Origin: Stutzerimonas kunmingensis
GTDB lineage: Bacteria > Pseudomonadota > Gammaproteobacteria > Pseudomonadales > Pseudomonadaceae
Assembly: GCF_014764705.1 (NCBI RefSeq)
Contig: NZ_JACXXG010000002.1
Location: 124,001 to 188,000 of the forward strand
Length of the DNA stretch: 64,000 nt
Direction: 5' to 3'
The notes beneath the pieces were generated by a model. That model did no database searches. It worked only from the letters and a program-made list of their open reading frames with translations, and was not told the DNA's origin. Both the position numbers and the translations under genes were made by a program. This document shows positions 48,656 through 58,229 of the stretch, in pieces (within the stretch, counting starts at the first letter, position 1; each line of letters starts with the position of its first letter).

Positions 48656-49180
48656 ATGAAGACCCTCACCGATCATTTGGCACAGTACGCGGCCTATCAT
48701 CGCGATCCACGCAACCTCCTGACCCATTTCATCGGCATTCCGCTGATCGTGCTGGCGGTGGCGATCCTCCTGTCGCGGCCGGGCATCGAATGGGCCGGGT
48801 TGTGGTTAAGCCCGGCGGCACTGGTGTCGCTCGCCGCTGCGGTTTTCTACCTTCGTCTGGATCTGCGTTACGGCTTGCTGATGAGCGCCTTGCTGCTGCT
48901 CTGCGTATGGCTGGGCGCAGTTCTGGCCGGCGCAACGATGGCGCTGTGGCTGGGCGTTGGCGCGGGATTGTTCGTGCTCGGCTGGATCATCCAGTTCATC
49001 GGGCACTACTTCGAGGGTCGCAAGCCGGCGTTCGTCGACGATCTCACCGGGCTGATCATCGGGCCTTTGTTCGTCGCTGCCGAGCTTGGATTCATGCTCG
49101 GTTTGCGCGACCCGTTGCGCCTCGCCATCGAGGCGCGGGTCGGTCCTGTGCGTCTGCGCGACTCAGCCGCCCACGGCTGA
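48656..49180 (+). CDS. Mpo1-like (DUF962) membrane protein
   Basis: The ATG at 48656 is 9 nt after CCGGAG and gives 174 residues starting MKTLTDHLAQYAAYHRDPRN. It has the family's HRDPRNLLTHFIGIPL and FIGHYFEGRKPAFVDDLTGL segments with conserved His residues and four membrane helices. Yeast Mpo1 is an iron-dependent dioxygenase of 2-hydroxy fatty acids; the bacterial role is not known. It is likely to be co-transcribed with nothing upstream, since the chemoreceptor ends 103 bp before. Confidence 0.85.
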   Translation: MKTLTDHLAQYAAYHRDPRNLLTHFIGIPLIVLAVAILLSRPGIEWAGLWLSPAALVSLAAAVFYLRLDLRYGLLMSALLLLCVWLGAVLAGATMALWLGVGAGLFVLGWIIQFIGHYFEGRKPAFVDDLTGLIIGPLFVAAELGFMLGLRDPLRLAIEARVGPVRLRDSAAHG

Positions 49181-49181
49181 G

Positions 49182-49925
49182 TCAGGGCTTGGCCGCCATC
49201 CACTGATCGCTGAGGCTGCGTGCATGGCGGTCTACCATGATCGGCGCGAAGGGCCGGCCTGAGGCGGTGGTGAAGTTGTTGCTGCCGCTGTTCATGTCTT
49301 CCAGCGCCACCTTGAGGAAATCCCAGCGGGTCTTGAGTTTGGCCAGCGCGGGATCGCGCTTGCCATCCAGTTCGGCCAGCTGAGCGTCGATCGCCGGCAC
49401 CAGGTGACGCTCGTCCTGCCCGAGATAGGTGTCCGGCTGTTCGCGAGCGATCTCGAACGAGCCGATGTAGGCACGGCTGAGGTATTGAACGGCCAGGTAT
49501 TCAACCTTGGCTGGCAGTTCGGCCTGAGCGTCCGCCCCTTGCTGAGCGCGAACGGCGGTGAGGAAGTCGCGCAGTGCCTTGCTCATTTCCAGCGGCCAGC
49601 CCCAGGGCATGTCGTCCTCTTCGTAGCCGAAGCCGGCGCCTTCGCGCAGCCGAGCCTGAAGCGCCTGGTGACTTTCGCGCAGGGCGCTGGTGGGATTGGC
49701 GACATTGAGCAGGGCTGCATTCAGCGCGCGGATGTCGTCTTCCAGACGCAACAGGTGCGCCTTCTGAAAGCCTTCGCCGCGGTAGAGCAGCAGGCTGCTG
49801 GTCGCGCGATTGGCGTGGATCTGCAAGTTCTGCAGCGCAGAGATGGTTTCGGGCGGGGCCGCCTCGGTAAAGCCGGGCAGCATTACGAGTATCAGCAATA
49901 GCCAGAAGCGAGTTAAACGGTCCAT
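49182..49925 (-). CDS. Unknown secreted protein
   Basis: I do not recognise this 247-residue protein. It has a signal peptide (residues 1-22, LTRFWLLLILVMLPGFTEA) and a mostly helical mature part with a long run LQNLQIHANRATSSLLLYRG. It also has the unusual acidic and aromatic stretch YEEDDMPWGWPLEMS near 101. It is probably periplasmic. It is convergent with the Mpo1-like gene, 1 bp apart. Confidence 0.75.
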   Translation of the reverse strand: MDRLTRFWLLLILVMLPGFTEAAPPETISALQNLQIHANRATSSLLLYRGEGFQKAHLLRLEDDIRALNAALLNVANPTSALRESHQALQARLREGAGFGYEEDDMPWGWPLEMSKALRDFLTAVRAQQGADAQAELPAKVEYLAVQYLSRAYIGSFEIAREQPDTYLGQDERHLVPAIDAQLAELDGKRDPALAKLKTRWDFLKVALEDMNSGSNNFTTASGRPFAPIMVDRHARSLSDQWMAAKP

Positions 49926-50226
49926 TGTCGTGCTCCTTTTTATTTTTATAGAAGCTATGCGTGCATGGCAGCAGCACGCTGGAGCCTAACGGACTGCTGG
50001 CCGAGTGGTATCACCCCAAAGAATGATTTGTGACGGCTTGTAGCCAAACGGACGACATCGTGCGGCAGCTTGTTGCGAACCTAGTAGCCTGTGCGGTGAG
50101 TTGGTTGAGGCAAGTTCGGCTGAACTCGGCTCCGGGACAAGGCGCTGCGACGGTTCATAGCGGGCCTATCGCAAGGAGCAGCAACGCGGTATCGGGCCAT
50201 GGGCGCCGAACTTACCAAACAGGCCA
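49926..50226. other. Intergenic stretch without a recognised gene
   Basis: About 300 bp between the unknown secreted protein and the phospholipase D-like gene. The first 30 bp hold the ribosome site and an A/T-rich tract upstream of the minus-strand gene (CTCCTTTTTATTTTTATAG on the plus strand). In the remainder I see no gene, terminator or repeat that I can support. Confidence 0.5.
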
Positions 50227-51801
50227 CTAAAGCATCTTCTCCAGGCCGATGACGTCGGCGAACCAGGCGTTGAAGCGTCGCCAGAGCCCGCCTGGCTCCT
50301 TTTCGATGGTGCGCAGACGGCCGCCGTCCTCTGCGATCCACGTGAGCTGCTTGCGGCCGTCGCGCTCCACCAGGCGAACTTCGTAGCTCAGTGCCGGCGA
50401 CATACCCTCCAGCGTCAGGCGGTGGACCTCGCGGGCCAGTTCGTCGCTTTCCACCAGAATCCCCACCTCGGTGTTCCACAGCACCGAGCGCGGATCGAGA
50501 TTCAGCGAGCCGATGAAAACCTTCTGCTGGTCGAATACCGCTGCCTTGCTATGCAGGCTGGATTCCGACTCGCCGAGAAAACTGTAAGAGGCTTCCTGCT
50601 CCGGCTGCCGGCGCAGTTCGAACAGGCGCACGCCGAGTTCCAGCATGGCCTCGCGGTAGGGCGCATAGCCGCCATGCACGGCCGGCACGTCAGTGGCCTC
50701 CAGTGAGTTGGTGAGGATACGCACGGTCACGCCCGCACCGGTGCGATCCGCCAGGTAGTCCACGCCGCTATCGGTCGGCACGAAGTAGGCCGAAACCAGT
50801 GTCAGCTCGCTGCTCACGGCCTGCATGGTCGGTGCAAGTTGCGTGGTCAGCAGCAGCGATGCCGCCGGTACACCTTCGGCGAGCAGTTTTTCCGGCGCGT
50901 CCCACATCGCCCTGCCTGGTGCCCAGATCAGTTCGTCCAGCCACTGCTGCAATTGCGGGCGCTGCTTGTACTGCATCAGGCGCTGGTACTGCTCGCTGTT
51001 TTCCTGTTTGGCCTGCTGCAGATAGTCGCTCAGCTGCTGGCGCGCCTTGTCCAGCTGGCGCGGTTTCGGTTGCCACCAGAGAAAATGCTGGATAGGCACG
51101 CTCAGCTGGTTGTTCCAGTAGCGGTCGAAACTCTTGCCGAGCTGCTCGGCGACCGGACCGGCGCCAAGCAGATCAATGTCGGTGAAGTTCATCGCCTGGT
51201 CGGCCTCGAAGTACTCGTCGCCGAGGTTGCGTCCGCCGACGACGGCCAGGCTGCCATCGACCAGCATCAGCTTGTTGTGCATGCGTCGATGCTGCAGCGA
51301 AAGGTGCAATAGGCGTCCCATGGATCGGGTGATGGCGTTGCTGCGGCCGAGGTGAAGCGGGTTGAAGACGCGGATCTGAATGTTGGGGTGCGCGGCCAGA
51401 GTGCCGATGCGGTAGTCCTCGCCATGGCTGGTGGTGTCATCCAGCAGCAGCCGCACGCGCACGCCGCGGTCGGCGGCTTGTAGCACTTCGTCGATCAGCG
51501 CACGTGTGGTGAGGCCGTCATGGACGATGTAGTACTGGATATCGAGGCTGACCTGCGCCGCGCGGATCATCTCGGTGCGTGCGGCGAAGGCTTCGGTGCT
51601 CTCCGGTAGCAGGCGAAAACCCGAGTGGCCGTAGGCGTGTTCGGTGGCGAGCTGCTGGATGCGCCGGCCAAGCGGCGACGCGTCCGGTGCCACGGAATAG
51701 GACTCGGTTGGCGTGGGGTGGCTGGCACAACCGGTCAGCAGCAGTAGCAGCAGGAGCGTCAGGTAAGTGCGCAAGGTTTCTCCGGGTATGCATCCTTTCA
51801 T
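50227..51801 (-). CDS. Phospholipase D-family lipoprotein (cardiolipin synthase C-like)
   Basis: The 524-residue protein has a lipoprotein signal (LTLLLLLLLTGCASH) and two HKD motifs, MHNKLMLVDGSLAVVGGRN near residue 172 and LHSKAAVFDQQKVFIGSLNL near 413, the catalytic pair of the phospholipase D superfamily. Layout and length resemble YmdC/ClsC, which makes cardiolipin from phosphatidylglycerol and phosphatidylethanolamine; lipoprotein anchoring is compatible with envelope lipid work. An internal TTG at 51774, preceded by GGAGA, may be the real start and would shorten the signal region by 9 residues. Confidence 0.82.
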   Translation of the reverse strand: MKGCIPGETLRTYLTLLLLLLLTGCASHPTPTESYSVAPDASPLGRRIQQLATEHAYGHSGFRLLPESTEAFAARTEMIRAAQVSLDIQYYIVHDGLTTRALIDEVLQAADRGVRVRLLLDDTTSHGEDYRIGTLAAHPNIQIRVFNPLHLGRSNAITRSMGRLLHLSLQHRRMHNKLMLVDGSLAVVGGRNLGDEYFEADQAMNFTDIDLLGAGPVAEQLGKSFDRYWNNQLSVPIQHFLWWQPKPRQLDKARQQLSDYLQQAKQENSEQYQRLMQYKQRPQLQQWLDELIWAPGRAMWDAPEKLLAEGVPAASLLLTTQLAPTMQAVSSELTLVSAYFVPTDSGVDYLADRTGAGVTVRILTNSLEATDVPAVHGGYAPYREAMLELGVRLFELRRQPEQEASYSFLGESESSLHSKAAVFDQQKVFIGSLNLDPRSVLWNTEVGILVESDELAREVHRLTLEGMSPALSYEVRLVERDGRKQLTWIAEDGGRLRTIEKEPGGLWRRFNAWFADVIGLEKML

Positions 51802-51833
51802 TCATGCTTGGACGTTGCGCTTCGTCCGAAAAT

Positions 51834-53168
51834 TCAGAATCGGTCCTTCAGTCGATACCAGAGCATGCCCAACGCCAGCAGTGGCGAGCGCAGTGCCGGC
51901 CCGCCGGGGAAGGTCGGATGCGGCACTTTGGCGAACAGATCGAAGCCGCTGCTTTGCTGGCCGGCAATGGCTTCGGCAAGCAGGCGACCGGCCAGGTGCG
52001 TGGCATTCAGCCCGTGGCCGGAATACGCCTGGGCGTAGAACACGTTGGGATGTTCTGCCAGGCGACCGATCTGCGGCAGCCGGTTGGCGCCGATGCCGAT
52101 CATCCCGCCCCACTGATAGTCGATGCCGATGCCGACCAGCTGCGGAAATACCTCGAGCATCTTCGGCTGCATGTAGGCGGCGATGTCCTGTGGGTCACGG
52201 CCGGAATAGTGACAGGCGCCGCCGAACAGCAGACGGCCATCGGCGCTGAGACGGAAGTAATCGAGCGCCACGCGCTGATCGCAGACCGCCATGTTCTGCG
52301 GCAACAGCTCGCGGCAGAGCGGCTCAGGCAGGCGCTCGGTGGCGATGATGTAGCTGCCGGCCGGCAGCACCTTGCCGGCGAGCTTCGGTTGCAGGCCGTT
52401 GAGGTAGGCATTGCAGGCCAGCACCAGGTTGTCCGCGTGCACCACGCCCTGAGCCGTATGCACCTTGACCTGCGGGCCGTACTCGATGCGCTCGACTGCC
52501 GACTGCTCGAACAGCCGCACGCCCAGCGACTGCGCCGCCGCCGCCTCGCCGAGTGCCAGATTCAGCGGGTGCAGGTGGCCCGAGCCCATGTCCAGCAGGC
52601 CGCCGAGGTAACGCTGCGAGCCCACCACCGTGACTAGGTTGGGACGTGACACGCGCTGCAGTGGGTGCGGATAGCCGAGGCGCAGCAGGTCGGAATACTC
52701 CTCGTCGAAGCCTTTCAGATGCCGTGGCTTGGTCGCCAGGTCGCAATAGCCCCAGGTCAGGTCGCAGTCGATGGCGTAGCGCTCGATGCGCTGGCGGACG
52801 ATATCGACGGCTTCGAAGCCCATGCGCTTGAGTTCATCGACGCCTTCTGCGCCAATGATCTTGCTGAACTGCTCGACGTCATGGCCGACGCCGCGGATCA
52901 ATTGCCCGCCGTTGCGCCCGCTGGCGCCCCAGCCGATTTGGTGCGCTTCCAGCAGGATGACGCTGAGGCCCCGCTCGGCCAGTTCGATGGCTGTGTTGAG
53001 GCCGGAGAACCCACCGCCGACAACGCAGACGTCGGCCCGCTGTTCGCCCTGCAGCGGCTCGAAGGCCAGTTCGCGATTGACGCTTGCGGCATAGTAGGAG
53101 GGTGCATGTACGGCGCCGTTCGGCGCGGATGCGCGGTGATTCATCAAGGTGTCATGAGAGGTCTGCAT
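51834..53168 (-). CDS. FAD-dependent amine oxidoreductase (PuuB/PauB-like)
   Basis: The chosen start at 53168 gives 444 residues; ATG at 53144 is an alternative and neither has a strong ribosome site. The DAO-type FAD-binding motif VCVVGGGFSGLNTAIELAER is near residue 47, followed by GWGASGRNGGQLIRG. The C-terminus has WGGMIGIGANRLPQIGRL. It resembles gamma-glutamylputrescine oxidase and the PauB enzymes of polyamine breakdown in Pseudomonas; in P. aeruginosa the gene at this place (pauB4 by memory) is one of them. pauR lies about 2.5 kb away. Confidence 0.82.
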   Translation of the reverse strand: MQTSHDTLMNHRASAPNGAVHAPSYYAASVNRELAFEPLQGEQRADVCVVGGGFSGLNTAIELAERGLSVILLEAHQIGWGASGRNGGQLIRGVGHDVEQFSKIIGAEGVDELKRMGFEAVDIVRQRIERYAIDCDLTWGYCDLATKPRHLKGFDEEYSDLLRLGYPHPLQRVSRPNLVTVVGSQRYLGGLLDMGSGHLHPLNLALGEAAAAQSLGVRLFEQSAVERIEYGPQVKVHTAQGVVHADNLVLACNAYLNGLQPKLAGKVLPAGSYIIATERLPEPLCRELLPQNMAVCDQRVALDYFRLSADGRLLFGGACHYSGRDPQDIAAYMQPKMLEVFPQLVGIGIDYQWGGMIGIGANRLPQIGRLAEHPNVFYAQAYSGHGLNATHLAGRLLAEAIAGQQSSGFDLFAKVPHPTFPGGPALRSPLLALGMLWYRLKDRF

Positions 53169-53271
53169 GCGCCTAGGGTAGACCGGAGCGAGGCCGTGGA
53201 GCAAAGCCGGGCATGACCAGCGGTGCCTCGCAGGCTGCCCGACGAGGCCGCAGAACTGGCCGTCATCGGCT

Positions 53272-53760
53272 CTAGTCCGGGACCGGCAGGTCGAGGGATT
53301 CCTTGATCTCTTCCATCACGATATAGCTCTTCGATTCGCGAACATGCGGCAGCTTCAGCAGGATGTCGCCGAGCAATTTACGGTAGGAGGCCATCTCCGA
53401 GATCCGCGCCTTGACCAGGTAGTCGAAGTCACCGGACACCAGGTGGCATTCGAGCACGTGGGGCAGCTTGAGCACGGCGCGGCGGAACTCCTCGAAGATG
53501 TCGCCGGACTTGTACGCCAGGCTGATCTCGACGAATACCAGCAGCCCCGCCTTCAGATGCTGCGGGTTCAGCCGCGCCGAGTAGCCCATGATGATGCCTT
53601 CGCGCTCCAGGCGCCGGACGCGCTCGGTGCAGGGCGTGGTCGACAGGCCGACGCGCTCGCCCAGCCCGGTGAAGGGCAGGCGCCCTTCGGCTTGGAGAAT
53701 GCGCAGGATGTGGCGGTCGATCTTGTCCAGTTCGCGGCGCGTCTGATGCCGGGTTCTCAA
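53272..53760 (-). CDS. dadR: Lrp/AsnC-family regulator of D-amino-acid dehydrogenase
   Basis: The 162-residue protein has an AsnC-type helix-turn-helix (LDKIDRHILRILQAEGRLPF, then VGLSTTPCTERVRRLEREGI) and a RAM ligand-binding domain (LVFVEISLAYKSGDIFEEFR and ECHLVSGDFDYLVKARISEM). It is divergent from dadA, as is DadR/Lrp in P. aeruginosa, where it activates dadA in response to L-alanine. Two copies of GTGAATAACA in the shared gap may be its sites. Confidence 0.9.
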   Translation of the reverse strand: MRTRHQTRRELDKIDRHILRILQAEGRLPFTGLGERVGLSTTPCTERVRRLEREGIIMGYSARLNPQHLKAGLLVFVEISLAYKSGDIFEEFRRAVLKLPHVLECHLVSGDFDYLVKARISEMASYRKLLGDILLKLPHVRESKSYIVMEEIKESLDLPVPD

Positions 53761-53792
53761 GGGATATGCCCTCCAAATAAAGCGTCGATGGC

Positions 53793-53834
53793 GTGAATAA
53801 CAGCCAAAGATAGCTTCTTATATGGTGAATAACA
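53793..53834. promoter_or_regulatory. Direct repeats in the dadR-dadA gap
   Basis: GTGAATAACA occurs at 53793-53802 and again at 53825-53834, a spacing of 32 bp or about three helical turns, in an A/T-rich intergenic region. This fits binding of an Lrp-type octamer on one DNA face. The link to DadR is inference. Confidence 0.55.
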
Positions 53835-53906
53835 CTGCTTGAGCATTTTTATACTCCGTTCCAATAGTGATCCGGAAAAGCCCGTTCTAGCGGGTGGGAG
53901 GCTGCA

Positions 53907-55205
53907 ATGCGTGTACTGGTATTGGGTAGCGGCGTGGTCGGCACTGCCAGCGCCTATTATCTGGCGCGGGCCGGTTTCGAAGTGGTGGTGGTCGACCGGC
54001 AGCCGGCGGTGGCGATGGAGACCAGCTTCGCCAATGCCGGGCAGGTCTCGCCCGGCTATGCTTCGCCGTGGGCGGCACCTGGCGTCCCGCTGAAGGCGAT
54101 GAAGTGGCTGTTGCAGCGCCATGCGCCGCTGGCGATCAAGCTTACCGGAGACGTCGACCAGTACCTGTGGATGGCGCAGATGCTGCGCAACTGCACGGCG
54201 GCCCGCTACGCGGTAAACAAGGAGCGCATGGTGCGCCTGTCCGAGTACAGCCGTGACTGCCTCGATGAGCTGCGCGCGGAAACCGGGATCGCCTATGAAG
54301 GTCGTCAGCTCGGCACCACGCAGCTGTTCCGCACCCAGGCGCAGCTTGATGCCGCCGCCAAGGACATCGCTGTGCTGCAGCGCTCCGGGGTGCCCTACGA
54401 GCTGCTCGATCGCGCCGGCATTGCACGGGTAGAGCCGGCTCTGGCGAAGGTTTCGCACAAGCTCAGCGGTGCGCTGCGGCTGCCCAATGACCAGACCGGC
54501 GACTGCCAGATGTTCACCTCGCGCCTGGCGGAAATGGCCGTGGCGCTCGGTGTCGAGTTCCGCTTCGAACAGAATATTCAACGCCTCGACTACGCCGGCG
54601 ACCGGCTGGCCGGTGTGTGGATCGACGGCAAGCTGGAGACGGCCGATCGCTACGTGCTGGCGCTGGGCAGCTACAGCCCGCAGATGCTCAAGCCGCTGGG
54701 CATTCGTGCACCGGTCTACCCGCTCAAGGGCTATTCGCTGACCGTACCGATAAGCGATCCGGCGATGGCACCGCAGTCGACCGTGCTCGATGAAACCTAC
54801 AAGGTCGCCATCACCCGCTTCGATCAGCGCATCCGTGTCGGTGGCATGGCGGAGATCGCCGGGCACGATCTGTCGCTCAACCCGCGCCGGCGGGAAACCC
54901 TGGAAATGGTGGTGGGCGACCTCTATCCGCAGGGCGGCGATCCGTCTGACGCGGTATTCTGGACCGGCCTGCGACCGGCCACGCCAGATGGCACACCGAT
55001 CATCGGCGCGACACCCTATCGCAACCTTTTCCTCAATACCGGCCATGGCACCCTTGGTTGGACCATGGCGTGCGGCTCCGGCCGTGTGCTCGCTGACCTG
55101 CTGGCGTCCAAGCGTCCGCAGATCAGCACCGAGGGACTGGATATCTTCCGTTACGGCAAGCACAAGGAGACCCGTAAACATGCCCGTCCGGCGGCTGCAC
55201 ACTGA
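53907..55205 (+). CDS. dadA: D-amino acid dehydrogenase
   Basis: The 432-residue flavoprotein starts [20 protein letters not shown] and has [20 protein letters not shown] near residue 45 and the C-terminal [20 protein letters not shown] followed by [20 protein letters not shown]. It oxidises D-alanine and other D-amino acids at the membrane, passing electrons to the respiratory chain. Its last 26 bp overlap the start of a RidA-family gene. The alanine racemase dadX normally found after that gene is absent here. Confidence 0.95.
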   Translation: MRVLVLGSGVVGTASAYYLARAGFEVVVVDRQPAVAMETSFANAGQVSPGYASPWAAPGVPLKAMKWLLQRHAPLAIKLTGDVDQYLWMAQMLRNCTAARYAVNKERMVRLSEYSRDCLDELRAETGIAYEGRQLGTTQLFRTQAQLDAAAKDIAVLQRSGVPYELLDRAGIARVEPALAKVSHKLSGALRLPNDQTGDCQMFTSRLAEMAVALGVEFRFEQNIQRLDYAGDRLAGVWIDGKLETADRYVLALGSYSPQMLKPLGIRAPVYPLKGYSLTVPISDPAMAPQSTVLDETYKVAITRFDQRIRVGGMAEIAGHDLSLNPRRRETLEMVVGDLYPQGGDPSDAVFWTGLRPATPDGTPIIGATPYRNLFLNTGHGTLGWTMACGSGRVLADLLASKRPQISTEGLDIFRYGKHKETRKHARPAAAH

Positions 55206-55554
55206 AACCCGCTATAGCGAAGCGGTGATCCACAACGGCGCGGTGTATCTCTCCGGGCAACTGGCCGATGACCTGACCGGTGATATCCGCGAGCAGACCC
55301 GCGAAACGCTGTCGAGCATCGAACGCTTGCTGGACGAGGCGGGTACCAGCAAGACGCGCCTGCTTTCGGCAACCATTCACCTGAAGGACATCGCCGCCGA
55401 TTACGCCGGTATGAACGAGGTGTGGGATGCATGGATCACACCGGGCACGGCGCCGGCACGGACCACGGTTCAGGCCCTGATGTATTCGCCGGATGTGCGG
55501 GTCGAGATCACCGTCGTCGCTGCCATGCCGGATCTCGCCGGCCCGGTCCTCTGA
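55180..55554 (+). CDS. RidA-family protein linked to dadA
   Basis: The ATG at 55180 lies inside the 3' end of dadA, with an AAGGAG site at 55164; the protein has 124 residues starting [20 protein letters not shown]. It has the RidA fold segments [17 protein letters not shown] and [20 protein letters not shown] and a conserved C-terminal [20 protein letters not shown], including the carboxylate-binding Arg. It probably hydrolyses the imino acids released by DadA or keeps them from attacking PLP enzymes. It is a second paralogue beside ridA at 27666. Confidence 0.87.
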   Translation: MPVRRLHTETRYSEAVIHNGAVYLSGQLADDLTGDIREQTRETLSSIERLLDEAGTSKTRLLSATIHLKDIAADYAGMNEVWDAWITPGTAPARTTVQALMYSPDVRVEITVVAAMPDLAGPVL

Positions 55555-55632
55555 CCCTTGGGAGAGCCGCGCGTGCCGGGCGACGGCTCGTCCGGAGCCA
55601 GTGTTGTAAATTCTGAACGCCATTGCCATGAT

Positions 55633-55666
55633 AGCCCCCTCTTCGCATCGCTCTTGAAAGGGGGCT
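55633..55666 (+). promoter_or_regulatory. Hairpin whose 3' arm contains the pauR Shine-Dalgarno
   Basis: AGCCCCCT (55633-55640) and AGGGGGCT (55659-55666) form a perfect 8-bp stem with an 18-nt loop. The G-rich part of the 3' arm, AGGGGG, is the only plausible ribosome site for the TTG start 8 nt downstream, so folding would block initiation. An alternative view is a terminator for dadA-ridA, but no T run follows. Confidence 0.55.
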
Positions 55667-55672
55667 CCCGTA

Positions 55673-56221
55673 TTGGACGTTGGCGTTCGACTGCAAACCA
55701 TCCGCAAGCTCAAGGGTCTGTCCCAGCGTGAACTCGCCAAGCGTGCCGGCGTTACCAACAGCACCATTTCCATGATCGAAAAGAACAGCGTCAGCCCCTC
55801 GATCAGTTCGCTGAAGAAGGTGCTGAGTGGGATTCCCATGTCGCTGGTGGAGTTCTTTTCCCCCGACTTCGAGCAGGACAGCGACACCCAGGTGGTCTAC
55901 AAGGCCGGCGAGCTGATCGATATATCCGACGGCGCGGTGAGCATGAAACTGGTGGGAAAGGCGCATCCGGGACGAGCCATCGCCTTTCTCGACGAGACCT
56001 ATCCGCCGGGCTCCGACACCGGAATGGACATGCTCTCGCACCAGGGCGAGGAGGCCGGGATGCTGGTCGAAGGCCGTCTGGAGCTGACCGTGAACGGTCA
56101 GGTGTACGTGCTGGAGAGCGGCGATAGCTACTACTTCGAGAGCAGCAAGCCGCATCGTTTCCGCAATCCGTACGACGCGCCGGCACGGTTGATCAGCGCG
56201 ACGACGCCGGCGAACTTTTAA
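55673..56221 (+). CDS. pauR: XRE-cupin regulator of polyamine catabolism
   Basis: The 182-residue protein starts with TTG and has an XRE helix-turn-helix (residues 1-62: LQTIRKLKGLSQRELAKRAG, TNSTISMIEKNSVSPSISSL) and a C-terminal cupin sensor domain (about 105-180: GEEAGMLVEGRLELTVNGQV, then YYFESSKPHRFRNP). Length and position before cytochrome c5 match PauR of P. aeruginosa, the repressor of putrescine and cadaverine use. No ATG lies close upstream in frame. Confidence 0.82.
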   Translation: MDVGVRLQTIRKLKGLSQRELAKRAGVTNSTISMIEKNSVSPSISSLKKVLSGIPMSLVEFFSPDFEQDSDTQVVYKAGELIDISDGAVSMKLVGKAHPGRAIAFLDETYPPGSDTGMDMLSHQGEEAGMLVEGRLELTVNGQVYVLESGDSYYFESSKPHRFRNPYDAPARLISATTPANF

Positions 56222-56296
56222 CCGCATCGGCCTTGGTTCATCCGAAAGTTGCGCTGCGACAAAGCGTCGCGGAGAAACGCCGGGCCTTTCGTATTG

Positions 56297-56325
56297 TTTC
56301 GGCTGGCATGGCTTGCCGTTATACT
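56297..56325 (+). promoter_or_regulatory. Candidate promoter of the cytochrome c5 gene
   Basis: TTTCGG at 56297-56302 and TATACT at 56320-56325 are 17 bp apart, about 57 bp upstream of the cytochrome start. The -10 match is good and the -35 weak. Confidence 0.4.
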
Positions 56326-56382
56326 GACCGCCGCTCGCGATACCGTGGCCGCGGGCGTGTCTAGCCACAATGAGGGTGTAAG

Positions 56383-56808
56383 GTGAACCTGATTAAGAAG
56401 ATCCTGGTAGCACAGACTGCCGTATTGGCCCTGTGGGCAATGAGCGCTCAGGCTGCGACCGACGAAGCAATCGCCGAGCGCCTCAAGCCGGTGGGCGAAG
56501 TATGTATTCAAGGTGAAGAGTGCGCAGCCGCTGGTGCCGGCGCTGCCGCAGCCGCCGGTGGTGCCGCCCGTAGCGGTTCCGACGTGTACGGCAAGTTCTG
56601 CACTGCCTGCCACGGCTCCGGCCTGCTGAACGCGCCGAAGACCGGTGACAGTGCAGCCTGGACGGCCCGTGCCGATGCTGCCGGTGGTCTGGACGGCCTG
56701 CTCAAGCACGCCATCAGCGGTATCAATGCCATGCCGCCGAAGGGCACCTGTGGCGACTGCTCCGATGACGAGCTGAAGGCCGCCATCCAGCACATGTCCG
56801 GCCTCTGA
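56383..56808 (+). CDS. cycB: Cytochrome c5 family protein
   Basis: The 141-residue protein starts with GTG, has a signal peptide (residues 1-24, ending SAQAA) and a single haem motif CTACH (Cys73, Cys76, His77), with Met117 in NAMPPKG as likely axial ligand and Cys123/Cys126 as the disulfide pair of cytochromes c5. A low-complexity Ala/Gly linker of about 20 residues separates the N-terminal helix from the haem domain. It is a periplasmic electron carrier, membrane-attached in some species. Confidence 0.9.
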   Translation: MNLIKKILVAQTAVLALWAMSAQAATDEAIAERLKPVGEVCIQGEECAAAGAGAAAAAGGAARSGSDVYGKFCTACHGSGLLNAPKTGDSAAWTARADAAGGLDGLLKHAISGINAMPPKGTCGDCSDDELKAAIQHMSGL

Positions 56809-56830
56809 TCGAGAGCCAGGCGTCACCAGC

Positions 56831-56855
56831 AAAGCCGCCTCCGGGCGGCTTTGTC
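56831..56855 (+). terminator. Intrinsic terminator after cytochrome c5
   Basis: AAAGCCGCC-TCCG-GGCGGCTTT followed by GTCGTTT forms a 9-bp stem, 22 bp after the cytochrome stop codon. Confidence 0.9.
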
Positions 56856-56943
56856 GTTTCTGCGGTGAGCAAAGCAGGCAGCTCTCGAGTCGAATTCGAT
56901 ACGGCCTACCGGTCGGATTCCCGTGACGACAGAGGAGCCCCGC

Positions 56944-57477
56944 ATGCCCAGTTCCGCACCACAACCCGAACAGCTGCACCTGGCCAGTGACGGGCGCACG
57001 CCCAACAGCCCGCATCCGGTGCTGATCTACCGCCAGCTGCCATTGGCCGGACCAAGCCCCGCAGAAGCCTTCGAGCGACTGTTCGACAGCCATCTGTGGC
57101 CGTCTGCCTGGCGTGGGACGGTTTACGACTACCATCACTACCATTCCACCGCCCACGAAGCGCTCGGCGTGGCCAGCGGCTGGGCGCGGGTCATGTTGGG
57201 TGGTGATAACGGTCAGGAGGTCGAGCTGAAGGCGGGCGACGCGCTGGTGCTGCCGGCCGGGACGGGGCATTGCGCGCTTGAGGCCAGCGCAGATTTCCAG
57301 GTGGTGGCGGGTTATCCGGTCGGCCAGCAGTACGACATGCAGCGGCCTGACGCGGCCACCCATGATCAGGCGCGTGAGCGAATTGCCCAAGTCGGCGTGC
57401 CCATCAGCGATCCGCTGGCAGGCACGCAGGGTGCGCTGGTGGCGCTATGGCGCGCAGAGGCGCCGCCGGCCGGTTGA
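56944..57477 (+). CDS. Cupin-domain protein
   Basis: The ATG at 56944 follows an AGAGGAG site and gives 177 residues. A cupin fold is indicated by YDYHHYHSTAHEALGVASGW (two His of motif 1), then RVMLGGDNGQEVELKAGDAL and VLPAGTGHCALEASADFQVV (His of motif 2). The family is known as YjlB-like with unknown substrate. It lies between cytochrome c5 and xpt, as in P. aeruginosa. A start 7 codons earlier is possible. Confidence 0.83.
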   Translation: MPSSAPQPEQLHLASDGRTPNSPHPVLIYRQLPLAGPSPAEAFERLFDSHLWPSAWRGTVYDYHHYHSTAHEALGVASGWARVMLGGDNGQEVELKAGDALVLPAGTGHCALEASADFQVVAGYPVGQQYDMQRPDAATHDQARERIAQVGVPISDPLAGTQGALVALWRAEAPPAG

Positions 57478-57520
57478 GCCGGGTTCAGCTTTTGAGCTGC
57501 GCCCGGACTATGACCTGCAC

Positions 57521-58198
<678 letters not shown>

Positions 58199-58229
58199 TC
58201 AATTCGGCGTGCCGATCCAAGGCCGACGT

